Positions 44,101 through 57,034 of a stretch of DNA of 64,000 nt are shown piece after piece. The translations under genes were made by a program, and so were the position numbers. This stretch comes from Vanilla planifolia. Taxonomy: Eukaryota > Streptophyta > Magnoliopsida > Asparagales > Orchidaceae. Under the pieces are notes generated by a model, which ran no database searches, was not told the DNA's origin, and saw only the letters and a list, made by a program, of their open reading frames with translations. Numbering within the stretch: position 1 is the stretch's first letter; every line of letters begins with the position of its first letter. The stretch is taken from positions 1,571,599 to 1,635,598 of the forward strand of contig JAIUJO010000072.1 in the NCBI GenBank assembly GCA_023846275.1, read 5' to 3'.

Positions 44101-46643
44101 ATTGTTCTCCCATGATCTTTACATCTAGTCAATTTTTTTTATTAAATTTCTTCAATTTAACTCATTTTATATTAAATATATAATTAATTAACATTAATCT
44201 AATATTTTATTTTTATTTATGCTCATTTTTTATTTTTTAAAAGTTTTCTTTTTCAAGTATTTTGGCAAGTTTTAAGAGGCATATTAATTCTTACTTTATT
44301 TGAGGATCGAGGATGTCACACTCAATCTAAATTATATTTTAGAACACAACTTTTCTATGTAATTTCACAATTCTTCTAATCTTTCGCATTGATTTCTTTA
44401 TAATACCCTTAAACCCTTATTCTCCTCTTGAATGAGTTTTAAATTGCATTGATTTTGTTAGGTTACAATACATCAACTTATCATATTTTAGCATTAATAT
44501 ATATTTATTTAGTACTAAAAATATAATTTTTTATTACTTGTGCTTATTAGCATTGGTAATTTTTAGTAACTCAAAATGACATCATCTAAATCATATTACT
44601 AAGCTATATTTTGTTAAATATTTATTTTGGTATTTTAAAATATTTTATTTTATTTGATTTTGACCCATTTTATGAGACATTTTGATTTGTTCTTTATTTA
44701 ATTATCAAGGATGCCATACTCAATCTCCTTAGTATCTTCGAATGCAACTTTGCTATAAAACTGACCTCATCAATTTTAAAATTTATTTACATAATATAAA
44801 AATAATAATTTATTATTATGTATGTTGTTGAACATATCTTTATGTGCTCTATAATTTTAACTAATTTGACAATTTAGATGATATGCTTAATCTCTTTAGT
44901 ATCATGGAATGCTAGTTTTTAATACAATTTATCTCATTTTCTCAAATAATTCTCTTTAATTTGGTTATATTACGATGTAGCACTTAGTCTCGTCTCAATT
45001 CAAATTTTAATCATTTTTATTTGGTTACATAAGATTGAATAAATTTATCTTATTTCAACTTTAACTTATTTAGTTAATAATAAAATAGTTATTCTATATT
45101 ATTTATATGTCGTTTTTTGGCAATTTATGTTTATTCAAAATTGGGCCAATTTAGAAGAAATAAAACTTGTTGAATTCACCTGTATAAGGTCCATCAAATT
45201 AAATATTCAATTCTATATTGTTAAACTTTTTATTTTGTAGAGTTTTTTCACATTCTACTAAACACTTGTTTTGTGCTAAGCTCGTTGTTAGTGGACATCA
45301 CATTTAATCTTTTTTATATCTTGGAATAAACACTTCCCATATGATTGTAGTAATCAAATTTTTTTCTTTCATTTTGTTATATTATGATGTTATTATAATC
45401 TTTCTTAAGGTAACCTTTTACAGTACTTTGCTTTGGGTACAATACATTACATCAATTTATCTCATTTCAGCTTTAATATAAATTTACATAATAATAGGAT
45501 AAACAAGTTTTTGTTGTTTATGCTTTTTTAGGAATTTATATCTATTCTAAAAGAGTCTAATTGAGATGAAACAAACTTCATTATACTCATTTTGACAAGC
45601 TCTATGCATTGAAATATTCCTTTTTATATTTTTAAAATATTTTATTTTCTTGTGTTTTCAATATTTTATGTGTTATTTGAATTCGTACTCAACTTACTAA
45701 TTGATTACTCAGTATCTCGGAATGCAATTTTTTCATTTTATTCAACTCATTTCAAATATTTTTCTTTGATTTTTTTTATATTATTATATAACTATAAATA
45801 ACCTCTTGTGTGACTTTTACATCATTTTATTTTAGTTATATTTGATTAATTTAAGAAAACTCATTTAAGCTTTAATAAATATTTACTTAATATTCAAATA
45901 TTAACTTATTATTATTTATGATTATTTAACTTTGTAATTACTAGTAATTCAAAATATGGTCTAGTTAAGTTGAAACAAAGAAGATAGGACTATCCTAAAT
46001 GATCTCTATCCCATAAAATATTTTTTTAAATTTTAAATTATTTAGTTTTCTATGACTTGGCATACTTGATGAGTGATTTCAATTTCAACTTTATTTAACA
46101 ATCGTAGAATGCAACTTTTTCAATTAATTTATCTCATTTGAGTTTTGTTATATATTTACAAAAATCAAAGTAATACTATATAATTATGTATGTTTATTTA
46201 ATTTGACAAATTATGGTAATTCTAAATGAGGTCCAATTAAGACAACTAATATAGTTTGGTTGACCTTAACAAGCATTATAAAATTAAATATTTTTTTCAT
46301 ATTATTTAATATTTAAATTTATATTGTTTCAGCTAATTTCATGAGTTATTTTGATTCTTATCTAATTTTATTATCGACCATGTCACCCTTGACTTATTTA
46401 GTATCTTGGGATGCATGATTACCACTTAGTTTATCTCATTTTATTAATAATTTTACAGTGATTTTCTTGGAATACTATGTAACGAGAACTATCCTCTCAT
46501 ATGGCATTTGTATCACTTTGATTGGTTATATTATAATGCTTCAAAATATCACATTTTTAAATTTAAATGAAACTTACTTATTATCAAAGTAAAAATTTAC
46601 TGTTATTTATGTACTGTCGTTGACTCAAGCCATAGTATTTTCT
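41137..46643 (+). repeat. Segment C: repeat array, plus orientation
   Basis: Plus-orientation monomer boxes resume with a partial unit (tttataagatg, caattcatac, cttgatttgatcatt) and continue for about 13 copies. They end at a box resembling ggtaactcatagtaattt near 46,643. Good examples of the landmark boxes are the 'ctcaatctcc' site at 44,000-44,009 and the 'gtctcaatgagctctat' dyad near 42,270. Truncated copies occur, for example around 44,780-44,880. No gene is visible. Confidence 0.92.
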
Positions 46644-47780
46644 TCTGATAACAAATCAAAAATTTTTGTAATAATTTTTTGACATTTTAGATAGCCAATG
46701 CTTTTATTAATTAGAGAACTTAAATTAGAGGAGCAATGGTGATTTCCTATGAAGATCATCGTGGTAGTAGTCACAAACCACAAAAAGAAATACTTTGAAT
46801 TCAATTTTAGGAATTTATTTTTACATTTACTATAATGTTAAGTTTAATTGAAATGTTTTACATGTGGTACATAAATTAAATTAAAATTAATCATCTTAGA
46901 ATAATAATTAGATTTTCAATATTTTTTATCTATCTTTTCTTAATCATCATTTTAGCTAAATTATATATTTAAAAATATTAATTAAACTATTTCAAAGGTT
47001 AAATTATTATTACCTAAATTATTTAATAAAAAAATTTTAAAGTTACCTATTCTACTAAAAAGTTTCTACTAAAAAAGTTTTACAGACAGTAAATTAATAT
47101 TGAACCAATTTGATGAAGTTAATAGGTTGACCAATCGATTTCAAACTTGGATTCATTTGCTTAGAAAATGGTCATTAGTTCAGCATAAAAAAAGGATGAT
47201 AATTCATGACCTTTAGTGTGGATCAGGGCTTCCAAAGCCTTCCAACAAGTAGCAAATGCCAAAAGATTGCCATAAAGGATAAAGTGACGCTTTAAAAATT
47301 GAACTTCTTTGTTTCCACTATAATTTTGCACTAAGAAAAAGCTTTGTTTTTGTGTAGCATATCTCCAAATTGTAGGAGTTACTTAAGACATCTAATTGAG
47401 CAATTTTCCAGACAAACAATCCTAATCTTGTCTAGCTTTTTATAATGCCTAATAATATCCTCTACTCTATTGCATCATTTGGCAATTACATGGTCCTTCT
47501 TTTATCGATGTTTTAAAGAGCATCATTTGTTTCTCATCTGTCTCGTTCTTTAGTTTTCTAGATCAATCAGCCATGGATGCATCAAGTCAAGTAGTACCTA
47601 CATAATGACCCCTTCAATAAAATTTTTTACCATCTATAATTTTTAATCAAAAGATATTTTTTAATTAAATGGTGTATGCCATTGAAAGTTGTAATATCTA
47701 ATTTTTCTATTCATTAAGAACATTTATCCTTTAAAAAATGTTTACAAAAAGGAGAACTTTTTAGTGAAATGTATTGATGA
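46644..47780. other. Island 2: 1.1-kb non-repeat insertion carrying a MYB relic
   Basis: Monomer similarity is lost after about 46,643 and returns near 47,781, at the AT-only tail of a monomer (attattgtaataatttatt) followed by gtgtaattccaaat. The repeat resumes in the same orientation and slightly upstream of the point where it stopped, so some 40-60 bp of monomer is present on both sides. That fits insertion into the array or repair of a break. The parts at 46,644-47,160 and 47,575-47,780 are AT-rich and contain nothing I recognise. The central part, 47,161-47,574, carries the decayed gene described separately. Confidence 0.8.
47161..47574 (-). pseudogene. Decayed DIVARICATA/RADIALIS-like MYB (SANT) gene fragment
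   Basis: Read on the minus strand from an ATG at 47,574-47,572, the sequence carries pieces of a plant two-SANT MYB transcription factor. These proteins bind DNA in the nucleus. The first reading frame (to about 47,480) gives a TDEKQMMLFKTS-like stretch resembling the start of the first SANT repeat. After a frameshift near 47,495, the next frame gives VEDIIRHYKKL at 47,465-47,433, resembling the third helix of that repeat in DIV/RAD proteins. A further frame from 47,382 gives TPT-x6-QK and then YSGNKE, matching the spacing of the family signature TPTQVASHAQKYF followed by SGGK. Stops interrupt it at 47,565-47,563, 47,477-47,475 and 47,381-47,379. The linker and the start of the second SANT repeat are missing. 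The last frame is open for 73 codons to 47,161. The motif matches are my own reading, not a search result, and short decayed motifs can mislead. Confidence 0.45.
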
Positions 47781-50700
47781 ATTATTGTAATAATTTATTA
47801 TAATTTGTTCATAAATATTTATGTGATAAAGTGTAATTCCAAATAAAGATTGATTAATACAAAACAAACTTCTTTGGACTCCCTACGACCATTATCTGGT
47901 TAAATTTTAAATTTCATACTTTTAAATAACTTTTTTCATTTTAATATGCTTTATAAAAAAATTTTATTCGTACCTTAGTTGATGATTGAGGATGTTAGAC
48001 TTGAACTTATTAGCTTCTTTGAAAATATCCTTTTCAAAAAATTTATCTCATTATATTTAAATTTTTACTTTGATTTTATCGTAATACTCTACTTCAACCT
48101 AGCTCATTTGAATTTTAATATATATTTACTTAATATTAAAATAATGCTTTATTATTATCTATGTTTATTTATTTCGATAATTTCTAGCAATTTTGAACAT
48201 GCCTTATCTAGACAAAATAAGATTCGTTAGAGAAGGCTTTATGAGCTCAAATAAATTAAATATTCATTTTTTATACTTACAAAAAAAATTTATAAGATTT
48301 TTAACTTGTATTACTAGATATTATGATCATCATTTAATTTAATAATGGAGAGGTCATAGTTGATCTTCTTAGCATCCTATACTATAACATTCCCACAAAA
48401 GTAATGAAACGTTAACTCCCCCATCACATTCCCTTTGCATCGCTTTTTTTTCTACATAAATTACTTTAGTTTAACTAATTTTTTGTTTACTATATATATA
48501 TTAAATATTTAAACCATAATTATTTTATTATTTAATTTTATTTACTTTAATAATTTATAGTAACTCCAAATGAGGATAGATTGACATGAAGCAAATATCA
48601 TTGGACTCATCTAAATGTGCTCTATCCAATTGAATCTTCACTTATATATTCTTTAATGTTTTACTTTTTATGATTTTTGCACGCTTCAAAAGTTATTTTG
48701 CTTCGTACTTGTTTTGGTGGTCAAGAATATTGCACTTGACCTCCAATATATGATGGAAGAGAAATTTATAGTACAATTTATCTCATTTCTTCAAATATTT
48801 CACTTTAGTTTGTTTATATTAAAATTTAACCTTAAATCTCCCATTATATGATATTTAATTGTCTTAGATATAGTGATATCGCATTGATTCAACTAAATTC
48901 CTTTCAATTTTGACATATATATTTATTTAATATTGTAATATTAATTTATAATTATTTTTCTTATGTATTTTAGTAATTGGACTAATTCTAAATTAGGCTT
49001 CATCAAGTCGAACATCATTGGAGTCATGTTAAAAAGCTCTTCTTAATTATATATTCAATTTCATAGTCTTATTTTTTTCATTTCCTTTGGTTTTCCAGCT
49101 TTATGAGTTATGTTTTATTTGTAACTATTTTCATGATTAATGATACTACATCTAATCTTTTTAAGATCTTGGAATACATCTCCCTATATGTTTAAACTTG
49201 TTTTCTTTTAATTTTTTTTGTTTGAATTAGTTTTATTACATTGGTCCAAGTTACCTTATTTTTCATTAATATATGTTTACTTATATTCAAATAATAATTT
49301 AGTTTATTTATGTTTACTTAGTTTTATTATTCATATTAATTTCAAATGATGGGGAATTGAGATGAAAGAAATGTTGTTACACCTGGGTATCTCTAATGAA
49401 TTAAATATTAATTTTCATATTTTATATTTTTTTATGAATTTGATAGTTTTTATGAGACATTAGGATTGGTTATATTAGTATGAAACTGTAATTCTCAACA
49501 TGTGTGAACTTTACTCTACTTTGTTTTTGTTATATTGCATTTTTTCAAGTTACCAAATTTGAGTATTACTACATATTAAGTTAATACTAAAATATTAATT
49601 TATTATAAAAATATTATTTTAATATTATTTATACTTAATTTTTTAACTAATTCATAGTAATTCAAATTGATTTTTGATTGGGACTAAACAAAAATCATTA
49701 AATTGGTCTCAATGAGCTCCATCAAATTAAATATTTATTTATAAATTTGTAAAAATTTTATTTTCTTTGGTTTAATAAGTTTTATGAAAACTTTTTATTT
49801 GTTACTTATTTGATAATCAATAATGTTATGTAAAATCTCCTAAATATCATGGAATATAATTTTTCTATATAATATATCTAATTTCTTTAAAAGTATCATT
49901 GTGATTTAGTTATAAACAATATAACTCTAAGTCTCTTTTTGTATCACCATTACATTGCTTTAAGTTGTTTATATTATATTGAATTAACATATTATGTCTA
50001 TGCTTTAATGCATTATATTTTATTATTAAATAATAATTTATTATTAATCATGTTTATATAATTATATAACTCACAACAGTTTTAATGATGCTTGATCGTC
50101 AAGAAACAAACAATGTCAGACTCAACTCGTCGAGGTTTTTCCTCTTAAAAATTAATTTATAATTTTAAATATTTTATTCTCTAATATTTTAGGGCATGTT
50201 TTGAAGTATTTTGACTTGTACATGATTTAATGATTGATAATGTTATTCTCCATGTCCTTAGAATAGTTGGAAGTAACTTTCTTAGACATTTTATTATGTT
50301 TAATTAATTTCTTTTTTATTTTGGTATATTAAATTTTACTCCAAACCCTCCTCTCATGTCTCCTTTAATTTTGCTAAGTTATGTTTTATAATATATTTAT
50401 TTAATTTTAAAATAATACTTTATTATTATTTATGCTTATTTACTTTGATAATTTATAAAAATTGCAAATGACTTTTAGTTACGACAAAATTGTTGGTGTT
50501 CTCCACACAAGCTATATACAATTAAATATTCCTTTTTAAATTTTTTATGATTTTTTTCAAAGGTATTGGCAAGCATTATATGAAATTTGTACCCACACAT
50601 TATTTTGCAAGTAAGGATTTTATATAGAATCTTAGTTTTTTTTAATCTAGCTTTTTAGTATAATTTAACTCATTTCTTAAATGCTTTCACTTTTATTTGG

Positions 50701-50915
50701 ATAATTACTATGTAGAGGTAAATCTCATCGAATGTATTATTTATATGTAACTAAATTTGCAATATAATATTGTTTAACATATTACATTCTGAGTTATATT
50801 ATATATTTATTGAAAATTAAAATGATTTTTTTATTATTGTTTATGCTTACTTACTCTTGTATGTTATAGTTACATGATATGATATATGAATGAGCCAAAA
50901 TAATCATCATTTGGC
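47781..50915 (+). repeat. Segment D: repeat array, plus orientation
   Basis: About 7-8 plus-orientation monomers follow island 2, beginning with an AT tail and gtgtaattccaaataaag. The array ends in a box resembling catttggctca near 50,910, after which landmarks invert. One copy near 48,598-48,630 keeps the dyad box almost intact (attggactcatct, then gctctatccaatt). No gene is visible; the 83-codon open frame at 47,979-48,230 is a reading of the boxes. Confidence 0.91.
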
Positions 50916-50917
50916 TC

Positions 50918-53900
50918 AATCATCAAGTTAGGGAAGAGAAACATACCTCGTAAAACTTGCCAAAGCCTTAAGAAAAATATTCAAAAGTATAAAAATTAAT
51001 ATGTGATTTGTTATAGCTCATCAAGACGAGTCTAATAAAATTTGTTTTGTAATGCAATCTAACCAAAAGAAAAAGAGGTCACATGAGAAGAGCCTTAGTG
51101 TTTCGTAGTATTATAACAATATAAAAATAAAATTTTTAGGAAATTAGACAAATTGTTTGGGATAATTAAATTTTGAGAAACTAAAGAGATGGAGGGTAAC
51201 ATCCTTAAGGAAAAATAAGATACAATTTAAATGTCCTATAGAGCATGCCAAAACCCTAAAAACTATAATTTTAAAAATATTGCAATGAATATTTGATTAG
51301 ATTATTATTATAGAGATTAGTCCAGCAAAGTTTTCTTTGTCTTAATTGAATCTTATTTGGAATTAATACAAACTACTAATTTAAAAAAAGCATAATTTGT
51401 AACACATCATTATTTTAATAATAAGTAAATATATTAATACTAAAATGAGAAAACTAGAAACAATGTAATGTAACTAAATCAAAAGTGATGTAAAGGTCAA
51501 ATGTGAGAAGATTTAGCCATAATTTAAAGAAATAAGAAAATTATAAAAGATAGTTGCATTTGAAGATACTATGGTTATATAGTATTCCTCATCAATTAGT
51601 AATTAAATAAAATGCTTAAAAGCATACCAATACCTTAGAAAATTAGATATTTTGGAATATAGACATGAATATTTTATTTGATAGAGCTTGTTCACATATG
51701 TCAAACAGTGTTGGTTTTATCACCATCAATTGTTAATTTGATTTAATATGAATTACAACTTCATATTGACATATAGAATAATAAATTATTATTTTTAATA
51801 ATAAGAAAATATACTAAAGTTGAAATAAGATAAAGTTTTGCATTATTGTATAATAAAATCAATGTGATGTAATGGTCAAACAAGACAAGTATTATAGTAA
51901 CTCAATAATATAACCAAACCAAATAAAAAATTTTAAAAAATGATACAAACTATATCAAAAATTTGTTTTCAATGATACTAGCAGAGATTGAATGTATATT
52001 ACTTATGCTTAAATTAGGTAAAACTTGAAATGTATTTAAAAACTTACTAAAATGTTGGAAAACAAAATATTTAAAGATATAAGAATAAATATTTAATTAG
52101 GCAGAGCTCATCAAGATTCAACAAGATATGTTCAATATCATTTTTTGTCATGATGAGACATCATTTGGATTTAATATGAATTACAAAAGAAAATAAATTT
52201 AGACAACAAAATATTATAATTTTAATTTAATTAAATATCTTTTAAAAGTTGGAATGAAATAGATTGAAGCATTATAAAATAAAAAAATCAAAAATAGGTA
52301 TGGGTTACATGAGTGAATAATTAGAGTTACATATTAATAAAACTTATTAAAATAGAAAAATTGAAGAAATTAGATATGTTATTCAAAAAAAATTTCATAT
52401 CAAGATAATAAAGAGATTGAGCATGAGATCATTAATGAAAAAGTAATCCAAAATAATAGAATCTGAAAATATTTAAAAGGATGTTAAAAATAAATATTTA
52501 ATGGGATACAATTTATTGAGTCTAATATAATAATATTTAGTTTAGCTTAACTAGGCATCATTAGCAAATGCAATAGATAAAAAAATAAATAAGCATACAT
52601 AATAATAAAGTACTCATTTAATAATAAGTAAATATACAATAAAACATGAATGTCATAAATTTATGAAATATAATAAAACAAAATAAAAGTGATACAAACA
52701 TCACAGGAACAAATATTTTGAGTGGTATAATAATATCACCCAATATACTTTGGTGATCGAGTGTAACATTGAGGATCGTCAAATAAGGTAAGAATATTAA
52801 TTTATAATAAAAAGCATAAAAAACATTAAAAAGATATTATAAAACTAATTATTTAATTGGTTATAATCAAGCTTGGTCTAATGACTTTTATTTCATCCTA
52901 AATGGACCTCATTTAGAATTATTACAAATTATTTAATTAAATAAACCTAAATAATAACAAATTATTATTTTTAATATCAGGTAAGCATTTATTATATTTG
53001 AAATGATATAAACTAAAAATTATAATTAACCAATTCAAAGCTAAGCAAAGGTCATAAAAGAATAGATTTATGGTTGCACAGTACTATAAGTAATTCAAAA
53101 AAAACTTTTCAAGAAACAAGATAAATTACAGATGAAATGAGTATTCCAAGATACTAAGGGGATCGAGTATGAGGTTTTCAATCTTTAAATCTACTATGAA
53201 TCTAAATGTCTCATAATGCTTACAAAAATCTTAAGAATTAAAGTATACAAAATATTAAAATAAATATTTAATTTCATAAAACTTGTTTAGGCTAACCACG
53301 TAATATCTGTTTCATCTATATCAAATATTATCTTGAATTAAAATGAATTGATAATGTAAATTTGGGGAAAAAGTTAAAATATTATTTTAATGCTATGTAA
53401 TTATATATTGAAGTTAAAATAAGATAAATTGATGCAATGCAATAAAACAAAATAAAAATAAGGTAAGCGCTAAATAATTAGGGATACGTAGTAATAAAAT
53501 CATAATATTTTTAGAAATAAAAAAATGCATAAGAATGTTGTCTTATAATACATTAAAGAGATCAAGTATAACATCATTAATCATCAAATTAAATACAAAT
53601 TAATAATGATAAAAGTGAGTACTTAATTGGATTTGTCTTATTAAGATGAGTCCAACTACATTTGTTTCATCTCGATTAGATGTCATTTGGAATTATTATT
53701 AATAACAAAAATAAGATCATAAATAATAAAAATAATTAATATAATATAAATTAAATATAAATTAAATATAAATTAAAGCTAAAATGAGATAAATCGAAAC
53801 ATTATAACATAAGAAAATAAAAGCAAAGTAAGGGCCACATAGGAATAGATCTAGGAAAACTTTGTAATATAAGTTAACCCAAGAGAAAAATTTGAAAGAA

Positions 53901-55980
53901 ATGAGATAAATTTTAATAGAGAGTTGCATTCCACAATAGTAAGGAGGTAGAGCTTAGCATCCTCGATCATCAAATTAGGTATGAACAAATATACTTGTAA
54001 AGCTTCTCATAGCTCCCAAAATAATATTTAAAAATTATAAAAATTCATAATTAATTCAATATAGCTAATCAAGACAAGTCCAATGACATTTCTTTCTTCT
54101 TGATCTAGCCACAATTTGAATTACAATGAATTACCATGTAAATAAACATAAATTCTAATAAATCATTATTTCAATACAAAGCAAATATAGAATATAGCTG
54201 GAATAAGACAAATTGATAAAATGTAAAATGATCTACACAAAGTGATGATAAGGTCACATGAGAGGTGATTTAATGTTTCTCATGTTATAACAAAATAAAA
54301 TAAAAAAAGTGCTACATTCTTAATTGTCAAATAAGATACAATATGAGATGAATCATAAGCATGATAAAGCCCTTAAAAATAAAAATATAATAAAATGTAA
54401 AAATGAATACTTAATTTGAGAAAGAATAATTAGATGAATCTTATGACTTTTTTTTGTCTCTATAGGACCACATTTTTAAATACTATGAATTACTAATATA
54501 CATAAATATAAATATTAATAAACTATCATTCAAATATTAAGTAAATATATATTGAATCTAAAATGAGATCTGCTAGAGCAATATAATATAACAAAATAAG
54601 AGCAATGCAAATGGTACAAGAGAGGAGATTTATCGTTACATAATATAGCCAAATCATAGGGAAACTTTAGAAGAAAAGTGTTAAATTGTATGAGAAAGTT
54701 GTATTCTATGGTACTAAGGGCATAAAGTACAACATCTGTTTTCACGAAATTAGCTATGAAAAAAGGCCTCATGCATAACAAAACCATAGAAAATAAAATG
54801 TTTTGAAAATAAATAGTTAATATTTATTTTTTAAATTTTTTTAAGAATAGTGAAAAGATTTTTATTTTGTCATCATCTAACCCCACTTGGAAATTTTATG
54901 AATTACACAAAATAATAATCATAAACAATAATAAATTATTATTTTGTTATTAAGTTCATATATATTAAAGATGAAATATGATGAATTTTTGCAATGTAAT
55001 CTAATGAAATGAAAGCATTAAGGAGGTCATACGAAAATAGGGTTATAATAGCACAATAATTTAATCAAATCAAGGTCAAAAATTTCAATAAATGAGATAA
55101 GTTATATGAGAAAGTTACATTGCAATGATGCTAAGAAAAAGAAGTAACTTTCTTGATTGTCAAATCAGGTATGACTCAAACTATTTCACAAAACATGCCA
55201 AATTCATAAAAAATAAATTATTTAAAAATTTAATAATAAATATTTAAAAAGATAAAGCTCATTGAGATGAGTTTGATGATCTTTATTTCATCTGAATAGA
55301 TCTCATTTTGAATTACTATGATTTACTAAATTAGATAATCCTATATAAAAATTAATTGTTTTTTTAATCTTAATGAAATTTGTAATAAATCTAAAATAAA
55401 ATAAGTTTAAGGAATGTAAGGTTGTAAAATCAAAGCCAGACAAGGGTTGCTTAGGCAAAAGATAGAGTTGCATAAAAATACAAAAAATCAATGCCAAAAA
55501 TTTGAATGAATTAGATAAACCACAATAAAAATTTCAAATCCAAGATAATCACGACATCAAGTGTAACATCAGTAATCATGAAATTAAGCATGTATGAGAA
55601 TATCTCATAAAGTAATCCAACATACTAAAAAAAATATAAAAAATAAATATTTAATTTTATTTAGCTCTTCTAAATGGGTCCAATGATATTTGTCTCACCC
55701 AGATTGAACCTCATTTTTAATTTCCATGAACTACCAAAGTAAACTTGCTTTAATAATTAAAAATTATTCCTTTAAAATAAAAATATATTAAGGATGGAAT
55801 AAAAAATTTAATTCAACATAATACAATCGAATAAAAGTCATTTAGAGGTCACATAAGAGAAGTCTAAGGATGACATTGTAACAGAGGTAAATAAAAGTAA
55901 AAATATTGAAAACATTGGATAAATTGTACAAAAAAGTTGTATTCTATGATGTTAAGGAGATCGAGCTTAACATTCTTATG
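50918..55980 (-). repeat. Segment E: repeat array, minus orientation; higher-order copy 1
   Basis: About 12 minus-orientation monomers lie between two orientation switches. The segment opens with catcaagttagg (the reverse of cctaatttgatg) and closes with ggagatcgagcttaacatt. Almost all of it can be paired with about 57,650-62,445 by shared private features. These are a common truncation that joins the 'catttgttt' box directly to 'aatgtaatataac' (near 51,040 and 57,775), gagcttgtt at 51,684 and 58,431, gagattgagcat at 52,413 and 59,089, gatacaatatgarat at 54,335 and 60,885, agcacaataattt at 55,050 and 61,699, and tagaggt at 55,843 and 62,303. No gene is visible. Confidence 0.88.
53747..53776 (-). 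repeat. Short tandem repeat, 11-bp unit
   Basis: The unit ataaattaaat is repeated nearly three times at the monomer position that normally reads atatatattaaagc. It looks like slippage. Confidence 0.8.
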
Positions 55981-55985
55981 ATAAT

Positions 55986-56988
55986 CTAATTCTCAACTTG
56001 AATTACCTTTATGCCACATGATTTTTTTATCATATTACTTCAACTTAACTTTTTTTAGCTTTAATATATTTTTTCTTAATTTTCAAATAAAACTTTTAGC
56101 ATAATATATGACTATTTAATTTAGTAATTCACATTAATTCGATTTTGAATTAGATTATAATAGAAAAATGTCATTAGACTTGTCCTAATAAGATCTTTTA
56201 AATTAAAGATTTATTTTTATATTTTTTTTAGTATTTTATTTGTTAGAGTTTTGGAATGCTTTATTCAAAATTTTAATATCTACCTGATTTGATGTTTTAC
56301 AAGCCCATAATTTATCTAATTAGTAGCCTATAATTCTAAATCTTTTCTACTATGACATTTCCATTGATTTGATTAGATTATAAAATATTATTTAAATTTA
56401 ACTCATTTCTTTTTAAATATATATTTATCTTGCAAAAAATAGTAATGTGTTATTATTTGAGCTTATTTAATTAGAAAATTCATAATAATTCCAAACTAGG
56501 TTTGAGCTTCATCCAATTTTTTTTGTTGAAATGTAATTTTATTATACAATTTGCCACATCTCTTTAAAAACTTTACTCTAAATTACCAATATCATAATTT
56601 CACTCTAAATGTTCTATCTTTTATTTTCATGACGTTCATTTGGAGTATTTTAGTGAGTTAATTTAACTTAGTTTTACTTTAATATATATTTTCTTAATAT
56701 TAGAAATAAATTACTAATTATTTATCTTAGATAATATGTTAGTTTAAATCTCATCTCAAGCAATTTAAGTATAGTTTTGTTTGGTTATATTCCATTACCT
56801 CAATTTAACTCATTTAGCTTTAATATACATATTTACTTACTATTAAAATAATAATTTATTATTATTTAAGCTTATCTACTTTGGTAACTTGCAATATTTC
56901 TAAATGACATTTACTCAAGAGAACACAAAATTCTTTAGACTTATCTTGAAGTGATATATCTAATTAAAGCATTTAAAAATTTTAAAAG
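55986..56988 (+). repeat. Segment F: short plus-orientation repeat block
   Basis: Plus-orientation boxes (ctaattctcaacttg, cattacctcaatttaact, tttactattaaaataataat, ggtaacttgcaatatttc) fill about 1 kb, some 2-3 truncated copies. They are flanked on both sides by minus-orientation array. The left switch is at about 55,977-55,987 and the right at about 56,985-56,990. A perfect AT dyad lies at about 56,845-56,868. Confidence 0.88.
56845..56868 (+). repeat. Dyad element 3 (example): AT-only hairpin
   Basis: The text aaaataataattt followed by attattattt is nearly a perfect inverted repeat made only of A and T. The same element is found in most monomers (for example 6,731-6,752) and in both array orientations. 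It marks the least stable part of the monomer helix. In such AT-rich DNA some dyads are expected by chance, but its constant place in the unit is not. Confidence 0.7.
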
Positions 56989-57012
56989 AAATAATTTATT
57001 TCAATAATGTGT

Positions 57013-57034
57013 AAATATATATATATATATATAT
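57013..57034 (-). repeat. (AT)n microsatellite
   Basis: An AT run of about 22 bp lies between aatgtgtaa and caaagctta, at the equivalent monomer position and close to the plus-to-minus switch at about 56,988. Confidence 0.95.

Noticed and set aside
40825-47780. LTR retrotransposon, Helitron or DNA transposon as the source of the islands
   Set aside because: No polymerase or integrase motifs, no long terminal repeats, no terminal inverted repeats and no convincing target-site duplication could be found by eye at either island.
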